NCBI GenBank assembly: GCA_038993745.2
Contig: CP160629.1
Span: 1,240,001 to 1,304,000 of the forward strand
DNA length: 64,000 nt
Direction of reading: 5' to 3'
Source of the DNA: Aliivibrio fischeri
GTDB lineage: Bacteria > Pseudomonadota > Gammaproteobacteria > Enterobacterales > Vibrionaceae
Under the pieces are notes generated by a model. The model saw only the letters and a program-made list of their open reading frames with translations, did no database searches and was not told the DNA's origin. Positions 9,676 through 20,127 of the stretch are shown in pieces (position 1 is the first letter of the stretch; each line of letters begins with the position of its first letter). The position numbers were made by a program, and so were the translations under genes.

Positions 9676-11058
9676 ATGAGTCAAGCAACACAGCAGCATT
9701 CCGATCCGGTTCCTATCGTGAGTAACGTGATACTTCACGCTTTTGATTGGAGCTATCAACGAATTACTGAACAAGCTGAATTAATTGCTCAATTGGGTTA
9801 TCGCTCAGTGCTTGTTTCTCCTGCCATGAAATCTCTTAACTTGCCATCAGGAACCAAGTGGTGGCAGCGTTATCAACCTCAAGATTACCGTTTGATTGAT
9901 AACCCTCTTGGCGACACGTTTGATTTTAAACGCATGGTTGAACGTTTAACTGAGCTTAATATTTGGGTTTATGTGGATGTGGTGTTTAATCACATGGCCA
10001 ACGAATCGGATATTCGAGCTGATTTAGAATACCCAAATCAATGGGACAGAGAAGACTACGCTAAAGATCCTGAAAAGTACGAGGCATTAACTTTATTTGG
10101 TGATTTATCTGAGCCTCTGTTTACTGAGAACGATTTTGTTGAAGCGTTTGGCATTGAGAATTGGAATGACAAATGGGAAGTGCAGAACGGGCGTATTTCA
10201 GGTGGTCCACACGATCCCGGTTTACCGACATTAGCCGATAATGAACACGTTATTGCACAGCAACGTGCGTATTTAAAAGCGTTAAAAGCCATTGGTGTGA
10301 AAGGCTTTCGGATTGATGCCGCAAAGCACATGAGTCTTGAGCATCTTGAGAAAGTGTGGGATGAAGAGATCACTCATGATATTCATATCTTTGGTGAGAT
10401 CATTACCGATGGCGGTGCAACAAAAGAAGAGTACGAAACCTTTTTAAGCCCATATTTACAAGAAACCAAATTAGGTGCTTATGATTTCCCTCTGTTTAAT
10501 ACCTTGTATCAAGCGCTAGAGGGAGAGGGGTCATTAACAAGCTTGATAGACCCGTATGTCTACGGCATGGCGCTTTCTCCATTACGTGCAATTACTTTTG
10601 CTACTACTCATGACATTCCTAATAACCAGGTGTTTCAAGACCTTGTTATGTCTGAAGAAAACGAATGGCTAGCTTATGCGTATTTGTTTGGGCGTGATGG
10701 TGGTATTCCGTTAATTTACTCAGAGAATGAGATCAGTGGATTTAAAAATATGGAAGGTAATCCACGCTGGAAAGAAGAGTGGTGCTCTAAACGCATGACG
10801 CAATTGATTGGGTTTTATCATGAAATGTATGGTGAAACTCAAATGCAAGTTGAAGCCAGTGATGAGCACTTGGTGTTTGCACGAGGCGAGCGTGGTTTAG
10901 TCGCTATTAATAAATCTGATCATAATATTGAAGTGAATGTCGCGGTTAAGGCGGATATAGTTTGGTTAGAGCATACTTCTCAAACTTATCATGCACCACA
11001 GCAAGGGAATTTGCGTTTCTTTATTCCTGCAAAATCGTATTTGCTGTTTTCTCGTTAA
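9676..11058 (+). CDS. Alpha-amylase family (GH13) glycoside hydrolase, apparently cytoplasmic
   Basis: The catalytic (beta/alpha)8 domain has all four GH13 regions: DVVFNH near residue 96, GFRIDAAKH with nucleophile Asp214, FGEII with acid/base Glu241, and TTHD with His312-Asp313. It ends in a short beta-rich domain C. At about 460 residues it is compact. No signal peptide is seen at the N-terminus (MSQATQQHSD), so it probably acts on internal alpha-glucans such as glycogen or imported maltodextrins. A longer ORF begins at TTG 9643, but ATG 9676 has an AAGGA sequence ten bases upstream and is preferred. Confidence 0.85.
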   Translation: MSQATQQHSDPVPIVSNVILHAFDWSYQRITEQAELIAQLGYRSVLVSPAMKSLNLPSGTKWWQRYQPQDYRLIDNPLGDTFDFKRMVERLTELNIWVYVDVVFNHMANESDIRADLEYPNQWDREDYAKDPEKYEALTLFGDLSEPLFTENDFVEAFGIENWNDKWEVQNGRISGGPHDPGLPTLADNEHVIAQQRAYLKALKAIGVKGFRIDAAKHMSLEHLEKVWDEEITHDIHIFGEIITDGGATKEEYETFLSPYLQETKLGAYDFPLFNTLYQALEGEGSLTSLIDPYVYGMALSPLRAITFATTHDIPNNQVFQDLVMSEENEWLAYAYLFGRDGGIPLIYSENEISGFKNMEGNPRWKEEWCSKRMTQLIGFYHEMYGETQMQVEASDEHLVFARGERGLVAINKSDHNIEVNVAVKADIVWLEHTSQTYHAPQQGNLRFFIPAKSYLLFSR

Positions 11059-11084
11059 TTGTTAGTTTTTAGAGTAAAGCGTAA

Positions 11085-11117
11085 TAAAAAAGGTGGATAA
11101 TTTATCCACCTTTTTTG
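11085..11117. terminator. Bidirectional terminator
   Basis: AAAAAAGGTGGATAA pairs with TTATCCACCTTTTTT, a strong stem with A and T tracts on both sides, between the convergent amylase and chemoreceptor genes. Confidence 0.9.
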
Positions 11118-11143
11118 TTTGTTACATTGTTTATTTAAGATAA

Positions 11144-13135
11144 CTATACTTTAAATTGATGCACAATATCACTTTGTTGATGAGCCAGTTCATTTAATGT
11201 TTGGCTTACATTAGCAATGTCGTTCATCGCTTCTTGGTTATTTTCAGCAATGTGGCTGATGTCTTCTAAGCTACGTGCAATCTCAGTTGTTGTTGCACTT
11301 TGCTCGTTTGCCGCTTGAGAAATGTGATTACTCATGTGGCTGATCTCTTCAATTAAGTTTTGGATCATCACCATCGCATTATTGGCTTCGTTGGTTTGAG
11401 TGACGCTTTGTTGCATGTCTTCAACACAGCTTTCAATCACTGTCGTGGTGGTTTTTGAGCTTGATTGAAGGTTAGCAATCATTACTTCAATTTCAGAAGT
11501 TGATTTTGCTGTACGTTGAGCAAGAATACGAACTTCATCAGCAACAACCGCAAAGCCACGGCCTTGTTCGCCGGCACGAGCGGCTTCGATAGCGGCATTA
11601 AGTGCCAGTAGGTTGGTTTGTTCAGCAATGTTATTAATCACATCCAAAATTGAGCCAATTTCGCTGCTTACTTTTTGAAGGTTTGATACGGCTTGTACTG
11701 ATTCATCTAAACGAGAAGAAAGCTGCTCAATGGTCTCTAAGTTGTTTTTCATGACTTGCTGACCGTGCTCAGAAGCCGCTTCTACTTCTTGTACTTTTAG
11801 TAGTGAACTTTCTGAGCTTGATGCAACTTCTACAACCGAGTGTTCCATCTCTGTCATTGCCGCTGCAACGCTTGTAGTTTGTTCACGTTGGTTCAGTAGT
11901 TGTTGTTTCGCTTTCTCTGCGGTTGCGTTGTTATTTTGTGCCACTTCAGTCAGTTCGTCTGATGCTCCACTTAACTGGATTAATACTTTTTGTAGATTGT
12001 CGGCAAGGGTATTGATATGACGAGATACACGGCTAAATTCGGTATTTCGTTTGGTTTCAATACGCTGAGTCATATCGCCAGAGGTTAATGACTCTAGGAT
12101 CTTAAGCATGTTTTGTAGTGGGGTACGAACTGATGTCGCTAGGTTAAAACCAATAAAGGTCGCTAACAGAGAAACAACCACACCCAGAACAATCCCTTTA
12201 TAAAGACTTTGTTGGTAAATGGTGTCTGCTTGTTGCAGTGAGTTTTGTAAATCTTGGTTTGCTAATTGATTAAATGAAGTCAGCAGGGTAATGGCTTTAT
12301 CAATTTGCTGAGCAAGGTTTGAGATGTTGGTGTACAACGCATCTTTAGCCGTTAGATAGGTAAAGTGAGTATTTAGAATCCCTTCTTTTTGTCCTACTTC
12401 AGCGCTGAATTGTTTTACTGAATCATCAAATGTGCCTTTTAGCTCAGGCAATTGGTTTGCTAGCCCACGGTAAGCGTAGTTTAGGTGCGTAACTGCTTTT
12501 TTGTTTTGATTAACGGCTTTATTAACCAATGCGATATCGTTACTTGCTAATGCATCCGAAGTAATCAGCTCTGCGTCTTCTAGTTTCACGAAGTAGCTTT
12601 TCGCCATCATCTTAACAGCGATACTTTCTTGGTCATTAATGTATTCTTTCATACGTACACTTAACTCAGTGTAAAGACGTTGAAAGTTACGGATCGCTTG
12701 TTGTTTTTCATCTTCAGCCGTTAGTAGGGCTTGGTAGTTATCCATTGCTACTTTTGCTTCATTGAAATAAGCGCTTTCTATTTTAGCCAGTTCTGATCGT
12801 TGTTGTGCACCCGTGTTTTTTTGTTGAGCGGTATTGATAAGTTGTTTAAAGGTATTTTTAAATTTGGTTTCTGCAACAGAAAATTGCTCACGAGCTTGCT
12901 GCATTTGAATAGTATCGCGAGTAGTAAGGAAATCTTTAAATGACTTATCAGCAGCAAGTAAGGAGACGCTTGTTTCGTTTGATAAGCTCACTAAAGGCAT
13001 GGATTCTGAAGAGACAGATTGCATCTGTTTGTGAATATTGCTCGTTCCGTTGAGCATTAAGATAACCGTCGTAATAAATAGGATAACAATTAAGGAGAAT
13101 CCTGCGTACATGCGACGAACTACCGAACTGTTCAT
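11144..13135 (-). CDS. Methyl-accepting chemotaxis protein with helical-bundle sensor domain
   Basis: This is an inner-membrane chemoreceptor. An N-terminal membrane segment (about residues 7-30) is followed by a roughly 280-residue periplasmic, glutamine- and alanine-rich helical ligand domain, resembling the TarH/HBM type rather than Cache. A second membrane segment ([20 protein letters not shown]), a HAMP domain and a long cytoplasmic signalling hairpin follow. The diagnostic tip [20 protein letters not shown] is intact. No PAS domain and no CheR-binding NWETF-type pentapeptide are present at the C-terminus. The ORF extends 6 codons further to ATG 13153, but ATG 13135 has a GAGAG sequence upstream. 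The ligand is unknown. Confidence 0.9.
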   Translation of the reverse strand: MNSSVVRRMYAGFSLIVILFITTVILMLNGTSNIHKQMQSVSSESMPLVSLSNETSVSLLAADKSFKDFLTTRDTIQMQQAREQFSVAETKFKNTFKQLINTAQQKNTGAQQRSELAKIESAYFNEAKVAMDNYQALLTAEDEKQQAIRNFQRLYTELSVRMKEYINDQESIAVKMMAKSYFVKLEDAELITSDALASNDIALVNKAVNQNKKAVTHLNYAYRGLANQLPELKGTFDDSVKQFSAEVGQKEGILNTHFTYLTAKDALYTNISNLAQQIDKAITLLTSFNQLANQDLQNSLQQADTIYQQSLYKGIVLGVVVSLLATFIGFNLATSVRTPLQNMLKILESLTSGDMTQRIETKRNTEFSRVSRHINTLADNLQKVLIQLSGASDELTEVAQNNNATAEKAKQQLLNQREQTTSVAAAMTEMEHSVVEVASSSESSLLKVQEVEAASEHGQQVMKNNLETIEQLSSRLDESVQAVSNLQKVSSEIGSILDVINNIAEQTNLLALNAAIEAARAGEQGRGFAVVADEVRILAQRTAKSTSEIEVMIANLQSSSKTTTTVIESCVEDMQQSVTQTNEANNAMVMIQNLIEEISHMSNHISQAANEQSATTTEIARSLEDISHIAENNQEAMNDIANVSQTLNELAHQQSDIVHQFKV

Positions 13136-13440
13136 GTTGTATCTCTCTTTCATCTAAAAGGGTATTAAGATTGTGCAATGATGATTTTTTTGCTTGCGAG
13201 TCTTAAAATGGCTACAGTGATTATTCATGATATGATTAACTCGTCACACAAATTGCGACCTTGTCTATAAAATTAACAATAACTGTTAAAATTTTTACAT
13301 TATTTCGGGTGAGTTCTCTGTTTGGGTTTTAGATGATTGCTTTTACTATTTCTCAAGTGATTGTTTTTGAGCTATTTGTAACGCATACTAAGTGAAAGTA
13401 AAAAATAAAATAGAATTCTGGGTATTATTGGAGGCGCTTC

Positions 13441-13791
13441 ATGGCTGAAGAAACAATTTTTAGTAAGATTATTCGCAAAGAAATTCCTGCGGATGTGGTA
13501 TATCAAGATGATTTAGTTACGGCTTTTCGCGATATTAATCCAAGAGCGCCAAGCCATGTATTGATCATTCCTAATAAATTGATCCCTACTACGAATGACG
13601 TAGAACCAGAAGATGAATTGGTGATGGGACGTTTGTTTACTGTGGCTAGAAAAATTGCACAAGATGAAGGAATTGCTGAAGATGGTTACCGTTTAATCGT
13701 CAATTGTAATCCTCATGGTGGTCAAGAAGTTTACCATATTCATATGCACCTAGTTGGCGGTCGCCCTTTAGGTCCAATGCTACTAAGCTAA
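13441..13791 (+). CDS. hinT: HIT-family purine nucleoside phosphoramidase HinT
   Basis: This 116-residue histidine-triad protein hydrolyses AMP-lysine and related adenosine phosphoramidates in the cytoplasm. The triad HIHMH sits at residues 99-103 near the C-terminus, and the family's FxDINPxAPxHxLIIP stretch is present ([16 protein letters not shown]). A strong GGAGG Shine-Dalgarno lies eight bases before ATG. It heads the conserved cluster with the lipoprotein gene, ycfL and lpoB, the same order as in enterobacteria and other vibrios. Confidence 0.95.
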   Translation: MAEETIFSKIIRKEIPADVVYQDDLVTAFRDINPRAPSHVLIIPNKLIPTTNDVEPEDELVMGRLFTVARKIAQDEGIAEDGYRLIVNCNPHGGQEVYHIHMHLVGGRPLGPMLLS

Positions 13792-13805
13792 TAGATATCA
13801 TATAG

Positions 13806-13836
13806 AGGCTCCTGTTTTTGTGGAGCCTTACTTTTC
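13806..13836 (+). terminator. Possible weak terminator after hinT
   Basis: AGGCTCC and GGAGCCT pair around a 9-base loop, followed by TACTTTT. The T-tract is interrupted, so partial read-through into the following lipoprotein genes is likely. Confidence 0.45.
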
Positions 13837-13858
13837 CAACGATGAGTTTCTTATAATA

Positions 13859-15256
13859 ATGAATTCAATATTGAAGAAATCCACCATAGTTACTTTTGCT
13901 TTGCTGCTTTCTGGCTGTGCAAATATGTCTGTTGGCAATTTGTTTAGTCATTATTCAGCTCAAACTAATGATGTTTATCAATTAGTGAAAAGTGGTGAAG
14001 CAAAACAAGCTTATACTCTTGAAGAGCAGGAAGTGGGTGGCCCAATTCTTGATAATATGGAGCTTGGTCGTATTGCTTTATTAAGCGAGCAATATGCGGA
14101 GAGTAAAACGGATTTTGAAGTAGCAGAGCAAGCCGCAAGAGTACAAAGTGACCAAGCGACTATCTCTGTTTCTGATTCAGCAAATCAAGTGGGTTCTTTA
14201 GTCACGAATGATAATTTAATTGACTATAAACCAGCGGATTATGAGTTAGGTTACTTGCATTTATATTTGTCTTTAAATTATTTAAAAAATAATGATTTAG
14301 AAGGTGCTTTGGTTGAGGTTCGTAAAGCGAACTATATTCAAGAGCAAGCGAAAAGAGACAGAGAAAAGGATTTACAAAAAGCAGAAAAAGAAGCAAGAAA
14401 AGAGGGCGTTAAAACCAACGTAGGGGCTATTTTAGCTAATTATCCAGATGTGGGTAATCAACTTGCTGCAGTTCAAAATGGCTATCTTTTCTATTATTCA
14501 GGCCTGCTTTATGAAACCAATCGTTCTTTAAATGATGCTTATATAGATTATAAACGAGCGTTAGCAGTAGCGCCGAATAATAAAACGGTGATTGAATCTG
14601 TTCAACGTGTTGCTCGTAAACTGGGTATGCGTAACGATATCAAAATGTTAGAGAAGCAATACGGTGCTTACCAAGTACCAAAACGCTCTGATAGCCGTGT
14701 GATTATTATTGATGAACAAGGTATTTTACCGCCATTGTCTGATTGGCGATTGGGCTTACCTATGTGGGATAGCCAAGGTAATTTTGTTCAATATAATTTA
14801 GCATTACCTTACTATAAAAACACCAAACGTCAGGTATTTCCGCCACTAAAAGTGAATGGTAAGTCGTTAGCGAGTGATCAAGTTGCTGATGTAACATTAA
14901 TGGCGAAGAACGATCTTAATGAACGCATTCCTGCAATGGTGATCCGCCAAGCTTTACGTGTTGTTGCTAAAGATGAATTAAGAAAAACATCAAGAAACAG
15001 CAAAGAAGAAGAGTTGGTTAATGCGGTCTTTACTATCTTTAATACATTAACAGAACAACCTGATACACGTAGCTGGCAAACACTACCGGCACAAATAAGT
15101 GTAACAAGTATGAGTATTGAGCCCGGAAAGAATCAAATTCAATATCAAGGAAATGAACTAGACTTTACAGTAAAGGAAGGACATACCGTTATCGTCTGGT
15201 CATCTAGACAAGGAAACGCCGTCACTTGGTGGCATAAACAATTAGGGGAAATATAA
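13859..15256 (+). CDS. COG3014-type outer-membrane-associated lipoprotein with TPR-like repeats
   Basis: This lipoprotein of about 465 residues has a signal peptide ending in the lipobox LLLSGCANM (lipidated Cys about residue 20). The body contains alpha-helical TPR-like segments (YLHLYLSLNYLKNNDLEGAL and YYSGLLYETNRSLNDAYIDY) and a C-terminal beta-rich part. The sequence matches the COG3014 family that lies between hinT and ycfL/lpoB in vibrios. The function is not established, though the neighbourhood suggests a cell-envelope role. The ORF extends upstream to 13820, but ATG 13859 starts exactly at a standard signal peptide. Its stop overlaps the next start (TAATG). Confidence 0.8.
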   Translation: MNSILKKSTIVTFALLLSGCANMSVGNLFSHYSAQTNDVYQLVKSGEAKQAYTLEEQEVGGPILDNMELGRIALLSEQYAESKTDFEVAEQAARVQSDQATISVSDSANQVGSLVTNDNLIDYKPADYELGYLHLYLSLNYLKNNDLEGALVEVRKANYIQEQAKRDREKDLQKAEKEARKEGVKTNVGAILANYPDVGNQLAAVQNGYLFYYSGLLYETNRSLNDAYIDYKRALAVAPNNKTVIESVQRVARKLGMRNDIKMLEKQYGAYQVPKRSDSRVIIIDEQGILPPLSDWRLGLPMWDSQGNFVQYNLALPYYKNTKRQVFPPLKVNGKSLASDQVADVTLMAKNDLNERIPAMVIRQALRVVAKDELRKTSRNSKEEELVNAVFTIFNTLTEQPDTRSWQTLPAQISVTSMSIEPGKNQIQYQGNELDFTVKEGHTVIVWSSRQGNAVTWWHKQLGEI

Positions 15257-15645
15257 TGAAAAAATGGTTTATCGCACTTTTGTTACCACTGGCTTTGGCT
15301 GCGTGTAGTTCAAGTCAAACAGCAGGGATCAGTGTTGATAGCAGCACTCAAAAAGTTGTCTTTGGTGATAACGTATTGGGTAACCGTTTATCGGTAGAGC
15401 AGATCACAACACAAGACAATAATGGCTTGGTGCGTGGTATTGTGTCAGTTACAAGTAAATTTACGGGTGATCAACAGCTTCAATACCGTTTTTACTGGTA
15501 TGATGAACAAGGTTTAGAGGTTAACGGTTCTGATTCTCCTTGGCGTACGTTTGTTGTTCGTGGTTTAGATACAATGAGCATTCAATCGGTGGCTATGAAG
15601 CCTGAAGCAACTCAGTTCCGTGTTCAAATTCGCACATTAGATTGA
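15256..15645 (+). CDS. ycfL: YcfL-family lipoprotein
   Basis: This 129-residue predicted lipoprotein has signal peptide MKKWFIALLLPLALAACSSS with lipidated Cys17. The mature part is a single beta-sandwich-like domain (LQYRFYWYDEQGLEV, ending VQIRTLD) typical of YcfL/DUF1425. Its ATG shares one base with the upstream stop, indicating translational coupling. YcfL genes are constant neighbours of lpoB, and a role in peptidoglycan or envelope maintenance is inferred from that link only. Confidence 0.85.
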   Translation: MKKWFIALLLPLALAACSSSQTAGISVDSSTQKVVFGDNVLGNRLSVEQITTQDNNGLVRGIVSVTSKFTGDQQLQYRFYWYDEQGLEVNGSDSPWRTFVVRGLDTMSIQSVAMKPEATQFRVQIRTLD

Positions 15646-15662
15646 TACTCATCTCTATGAAT

Positions 15663-15700
15663 AGTTGACCACACTGTTTATTAACATTATTTGGTCAGCT
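15663..15700 (+). other. Hairpin between ycfL and lpoB
   Basis: AGTTGACCA and TGGTCAGCT form a 9-bp stem with one G-U pair across a 20-base loop. No T-tract follows, so it is not a standard terminator. It could be an RNA processing or regulatory stem. Confidence 0.3.
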
Positions 15701-15761
15701 ATTTATGTTGAAGGGTATGGTTTCTTTTATAAGATAAAGACTCACTAGAGGTAAAAACAAA

Positions 15762-16352
15762 ATGAAGAAAAGTGTTATTGCATTATTAAGCTTGGCTGTA
15801 TTACTTGGCGGTTGTTCAAACAAGGTAAGCTATGGTGATGCTCAAGCTGTTGAAACAACAACTGTAGATTTCGGTTCAACTGATTTACAAAAAATCGCAG
15901 GTGAGATGACTGAGAGCATGCTTTCTTCTGGTGCTGTTGCTCAAATTACTCAAGGTAATCGTCCAATTGTTTTTGTTGAAAGCATTAAAAACAAAACAAG
16001 TGAACACATTGATACTGAATCTGTAACAGATTCAATCAGCACTAAACTACTTAACTCTGGTAAGTTCCGTTTTGTAGATATGGATCGAGTGGAAGCAGTT
16101 CGTTCACAACTTAACTTCCAAAACAATGATGAGCTAGTAAACCAAAATACAGCAATTCAGTTTGGTAAAATGGTTGGTGCTCAATACATGCTTTACGGCA
16201 ACCTTTCTAGCATCGTGAAAAATGCAGGTAGCGACAAAGACGTATACTACAAAATGACAATGCGTTTAATGGATTTAGAAACAGGTCTAATTGAGTGGGC
16301 TGATGAAACTGAAATCCGTAAGCAACAAGAGAAAAGCCTACTAGGTTGGTAA
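15762..16352 (+). CDS. lpoB: Penicillin-binding protein activator LpoB
   Basis: This outer-membrane lipoprotein spans the periplasm and stimulates the bifunctional synthase PBP1b. Signal peptide MKKSVIALLSLAVLLGGCSN gives lipidated Cys18. The globular domain contains RPIVFVESIKNKTSEHIDTE and the TKLLNSGKFRFVD and GAQYMLYGNLSSI segments characteristic of LpoB. At 196 residues it is close to the E. coli length (213) with a short disordered linker. An AGAGG Shine-Dalgarno sits upstream of ATG. It is followed by a terminator shared with the convergent chemoreceptor. Confidence 0.9.
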   Translation: MKKSVIALLSLAVLLGGCSNKVSYGDAQAVETTTVDFGSTDLQKIAGEMTESMLSSGAVAQITQGNRPIVFVESIKNKTSEHIDTESVTDSISTKLLNSGKFRFVDMDRVEAVRSQLNFQNNDELVNQNTAIQFGKMVGAQYMLYGNLSSIVKNAGSDKDVYYKMTMRLMDLETGLIEWADETEIRKQQEKSLLGW

Positions 16353-16374
16353 TCTCTTAATTACTTAGAATCAT

Positions 16375-16412
16375 AAAAAAGCCCTTCATCTCGTTGAGTG
16401 AAGGGCTTTTAT
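16375..16412. terminator. Bidirectional terminator
   Basis: AAAAGCCCTTCA and TGAAGGGCTTTT form a strong stem with a CTCGTTGAG-containing loop between convergent lpoB and the Cache chemoreceptor. Confidence 0.9.
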
Positions 16413-16431
16413 TTTGCGTTGAATATATTGA

Positions 16432-18294
16432 TTAAGACACTTTGAAGAAGCTGACTTCTGCCTTTAATTCTTCAACTAAGGAAACCATTTCTGTATTTGA
16501 GTCAATCGCTTGAGTCACGCCTGATAAGTTGTCGACCACCATGTTTTTAATGTCTTCTACATTATGTGCGATGTTTTGGTTTACGATTGATTGCTCTTCA
16601 GAAGCGGTCGCAACTGATGAGTTTATATCAACAAGCAGAGTTACTTTCTCTGAAATATTGTTGAATGCGTCTTCAATCTTATCCGATATTTTCGCTAAAT
16701 CGTTGGTTAGCTGTAAGTTGTTTTCCATCGCATCAACGGCTTTTGTCGCTTCTGTTTGTAGAGTCGCAATGATCGTTTGAATATTGGCTGTTGAATCTTG
16801 TGTTTTAACCGCCAAAGCTCTCACTTCATCTGCAACAACCGCAAAGCCACGCCCTTGCTCACCAGCTCGTGCCGCTTCAATCGCAGCGTTTAGAGCGAGT
16901 AGGTTTGTTTGGTCTGAGATATTACCAATAACGTCAACCACTGAGCTGATGTTGTCTGATAGGATTTTTAACTCTTCAATAATGCAAGATGACTCTTTAA
17001 CCGATGATGAAACGCGGTCAACGATAGAAGAGGACTCTTGTAACGTTTTTAAACTATCAGAGGAAAGAACTAATGTTGTGCTCGTCTCTCCTTCAGCAGA
17101 TAGTGCATTCGCGGCAATATCGTTCGCTGTGGTAGCCATTTCAGTAATAGCTGCAGCGACTTGATCAATGTGTTGTAGCTCAGATTCAGATCGCGTAACG
17201 TTATTGTTAGTCACCTCAGAGATTTGTTCTTGATGTTCAGATAGCTTATACATAATGGTGTTTGTTGTTGTCATTACACCAGAAATGCGTGATTGTAAGC
17301 TCTCTAATGATTCTGTGATTAAATCAATTTCGTTTCCTGTTTTAGGAATGGATAGATTAGTAAAATCACCACTCGCCATTAGTTGAATATTGCTCACTAC
17401 ATTTGGGATCTGTGAAAGCTCTTTACGAACCACAATAAATTGAGCAAGAGTCAAAACCAAACCAAGAATAACTAAAACACTGATTAACGCTGTTCGGATA
17501 TTTTGAGCATTTTCAAAGGTGGTGGTTTGGTTTGTAAATACGTAACCAACAAGTCCATGCGAAAGTGGCAACTTTGTTAAGCTAAAAAACTCGTTATCCC
17601 CAGCATCAATAAACATTGGCTTGTCTGTCACCCCTTTATATTCAGGCCTAATTTCGAATAAATTCTTATTTAGCCAATCAGGTGAATTACTATCAATAGC
17701 AACAATATGACCACTCTGAGTTGTTAAAGCGAATTCAATACCACTATCTGGTATTAATACATTCAAGTTAACCCCAACAGCAATAACACCAACAATTTCA
17801 TTATTGAATAAAAGCGGAGCACTCGCTGTTATTTCATATATTCCACTGTTAGAAAGGTAAGGTGTTGATATATTAGCTTCTTTTTTATCTTGCATAATAG
17901 AGTTAAACCACTCTCTATTACCTTTGATAGCGTTAAATGTTGGATGCCAACCATTAGCAGCAACAGAGAAAACATCACCATTTAAATTGGATAAGATAAC
18001 ATTAGTGTATGTTTTATTTGATTTAACAATATCTTGAATGTTGCTTAAGATAAGCTTTTCGTCAAATGGTTGGTTTGGGTCTAATTCAATGGCAGCTGAT
18101 AATGATTTTATTGAGCCATAAAGTCCATTTATTGCCGCATTAAAATTAGCTTGAGTTACATCAAGTGCAATCTTACTGGCATGCGTCATGTTGTTTTCTT
18201 TGTATGATTTTAAGAAACTTCCTGATGCAACAAGTGTTAAAGCAAGCGTTGTTAATATAACTAAGCAGAAAATTAAAGTTATTTTTTTAATCAT
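16432..18294 (-). CDS. Methyl-accepting chemotaxis protein with Cache sensor domain
   Basis: This is a 620-residue inner-membrane chemoreceptor. TM1 (about residues 4-25) precedes a periplasmic double-Cache domain, recognised by the [20 protein letters not shown] and [20 protein letters not shown] segments followed by [11 protein letters not shown]2 ([20 protein letters not shown]), a HAMP-like linker and the signalling hairpin follow, with tip [20 protein letters not shown]. dCache receptors in vibrios commonly bind amino acids or carboxylates, but the ligand here is unknown. It lies inside what is elsewhere a continuous envelope gene cluster, so it is probably an insertion relative to that arrangement. 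Confidence 0.9.
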   Translation of the reverse strand: MIKKITLIFCLVILTTLALTLVASGSFLKSYKENNMTHASKIALDVTQANFNAAINGLYGSIKSLSAAIELDPNQPFDEKLILSNIQDIVKSNKTYTNVILSNLNGDVFSVAANGWHPTFNAIKGNREWFNSIMQDKKEANISTPYLSNSGIYEITASAPLLFNNEIVGVIAVGVNLNVLIPDSGIEFALTTQSGHIVAIDSNSPDWLNKNLFEIRPEYKGVTDKPMFIDAGDNEFFSLTKLPLSHGLVGYVFTNQTTTFENAQNIRTALISVLVILGLVLTLAQFIVVRKELSQIPNVVSNIQLMASGDFTNLSIPKTGNEIDLITESLESLQSRISGVMTTTNTIMYKLSEHQEQISEVTNNNVTRSESELQHIDQVAAAITEMATTANDIAANALSAEGETSTTLVLSSDSLKTLQESSSIVDRVSSSVKESSCIIEELKILSDNISSVVDVIGNISDQTNLLALNAAIEAARAGEQGRGFAVVADEVRALAVKTQDSTANIQTIIATLQTEATKAVDAMENNLQLTNDLAKISDKIEDAFNNISEKVTLLVDINSSVATASEEQSIVNQNIAHNVEDIKNMVVDNLSGVTQAIDSNTEMVSLVEELKAEVSFFKVS

Positions 18295-18696
18295 TTTTTG
18301 AAGGTTAATAATGGTTATAGATTGCGCACATTACACTGCTATTTTATGGTTTGAAATTAAAATTTTCGCTCATTTAAAAGGTTTTATAATTATTTATAAA
18401 TGGGTTTTCTTAATGCTTTTTTATATATAAAAAGAAGAAAATAAGACGGCGCTATTTGTTTGGTTTTTATAATTATTTAACTCTAATTTATTGTTGTTTA
18501 ATGGTTTATTTTTTATGGCGCTCGGTTCTTATTTAAGCAGACTAATGCTAGATAAGATAAAAAATAATACCGGCAAGTTTTCGGTTTTCTTATGTTAGTA
18601 AGGGATCTTTATGTAATGGCATTTATTTTCAATCAACGCTTGGGTATTTGTGCTGAAAGGAGTATAACTACATCACATCTATCAAATGAGAGAAAA

Positions 18697-19038
18697 ATGA
18701 TGAAACTGAATAAGTTAGAAAACAAAAATCGTCGTATTCGTAAAAAACTGTACTTAGGTGAGTTTGCGATTCTTGGTTTCGAGGTGAGCTGTGCTACCGA
18801 GTTTAAAGATTTCGATCAATATGATGCATTCGTAGATGAGTTTATCGATTACATTAACAGTATTGACCTATGCTTTGGTGGCGGTGGCCTTGAGTTATTT
18901 GAAGGCTTTATTTGTTCAATAGAGCGTTACCGTTCAGTAACAGAAGAAGAGCAATTAGCGGTAGCAAACTGGTTGGACGCTCGTTCAGAAGTGAAGAAAG
19001 TCGAAGTGAGCGATTTAGTGGATGCTAACTATCTATAA
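18697..19038 (+). CDS. yggL: YggL/DUF469 family protein
   Basis: This small acidic protein of about 113 residues belongs to the YggL family (DUF469), members of which associate with the 50S ribosomal subunit. Characteristic segments are NRRIRKKLYLGEF near the start and DLCFGGGG at about residue 66. The ORF can be extended to 18592, but the extension is unrelated to the family and ATG 18697 follows a GAGAG purine stretch. An adjacent ATG at 18700 is an alternative. It is monocistronic with its own terminator. Confidence 0.85.
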   Translation: MMKLNKLENKNRRIRKKLYLGEFAILGFEVSCATEFKDFDQYDAFVDEFIDYINSIDLCFGGGGLELFEGFICSIERYRSVTEEEQLAVANWLDARSEVKKVEVSDLVDANYL

Positions 19039-19062
19039 TTTTGATTCTCAATAAATCAGAAT

Positions 19063-19094
19063 AAAAAAAATCCGCTGATAATGGCGGATTTTTT
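19063..19094. terminator. Bidirectional terminator
   Basis: ATCCGC and GCGGAT stem, flanked by an A-run and a T-run, between convergent yggL and the methyltransferase gene. Confidence 0.8.
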
Positions 19095-19101
19095 ATGAGT
19101 G

Positions 19102-19845
19102 CTATTTTTTCACACATACCACGATGGCATTGCCTGACGAGGCTTCAAGTGGAGTGATCTTTTCATAGTCATGTTCAAACATATGAACGTCAAAGTACGG
19201 CTCTAACAAGGCTGTTAGCTGGTTAAAGTCAACGGCAACCATTGGGTGTTTGTCATCCCAAATTTCGGTTACACCATCTGTTGTCTTTTCTATTTTCAGC
19301 AATAAGTGCTGTTGCTCACCCTCGCCGCAATAGTTCCAACCTGATTGGAAGCTAAATTGACTGCCTTCATGTTCTGCAGCGTGTTTTACAAATGAGCGAT
19401 TGTCGATTTTGTTTTTAGCTACAGAGTTAAAACAAAGCACACCTTCAGGCTTTAATGCGGCATGAGCACTTGCAATACATTCACTCAGTTTTTTTATATT
19501 CGCATTGTAATGAATGGAATAAAGAAAACAGGTGATTAAATCCAATGGTTCTTCAACCTTGAAATTACTCATGTCATGCAAAATAAAATTCGCATCAGGG
19601 TTACGCTGCTTAGCTATATCAAGCATAGGTTGGTTAATGTCTAAACCACTTGCTTGGTAGCCATAATTAATAAAATGATGAACATGTGGCCCTGTACCAC
19701 ACGCTAAGTCAAGATAATCTCTTCCTTGATTACCAAAGATTTGGTGTATACGACGTACAAAATTACTTTGTGATTGATAATCAATGTCAGCACACATTAA
19801 ATCGTAATAGCCAGATAAATCAGTATATAAAGCGTTAGAGGACAT
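19102..19845 (-). CDS. Class I SAM-dependent methyltransferase
   Basis: This 247-residue cytoplasmic protein has a Rossmann-fold methyltransferase core. Motif I DLACGTGPHVHHF is at about residues 46-58, with GLDINQPMLDIAKQRNPDA as motif II and FILHDMSNF as motif III. The C-terminal half has the beta-strands typical of small-molecule methyltransferases (DUF4942-independent, similar to ubiquinone/arsenite-type 'methyltransferase 25' proteins). The substrate cannot be assigned. It is transcribed divergently from the ThiK-like gene, separated by about 280 bp. Confidence 0.8.
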   Translation of the reverse strand: MSSNALYTDLSGYYDLMCADIDYQSQSNFVRRIHQIFGNQGRDYLDLACGTGPHVHHFINYGYQASGLDINQPMLDIAKQRNPDANFILHDMSNFKVEEPLDLITCFLYSIHYNANIKKLSECIASAHAALKPEGVLCFNSVAKNKIDNRSFVKHAAEHEGSQFSFQSGWNYCGEGEQQHLLLKIEKTTDGVTEIWDDKHPMVAVDFNQLTALLEPYFDVHMFEHDYEKITPLEASSGNAIVVCVKK

Positions 19846-20127
19846 TTTAGCCTATCCATTACAACACCAGTCTACTTTAAGTGTTTGATTAACTGCTTAT
19901 TTTGAGAGGTATAAAAGAAAAACGTCTTATAAGGAATGACAAAGCGTTAAGCCTGAAGAGACGCGTAGGGCGCGGATAATAATTCAATTTGTATTGTTTG
20001 AATAGATAAAGTTATTCAATTTTTAAAATGATTTTTTTCGGTGTCTTTTGGTCTTTTTTAAACTCAATGTCACTCTGTGTTAGACTGCGTGAAAGCTTAT
20101 TCTAATGCACTGATATAACGAGATTTT

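Noticed and set aside
18592..18696. N-terminal extension of YggL
   Set aside because: Does not resemble the family and lacks a ribosome site; ATG 18697 gives the usual length.
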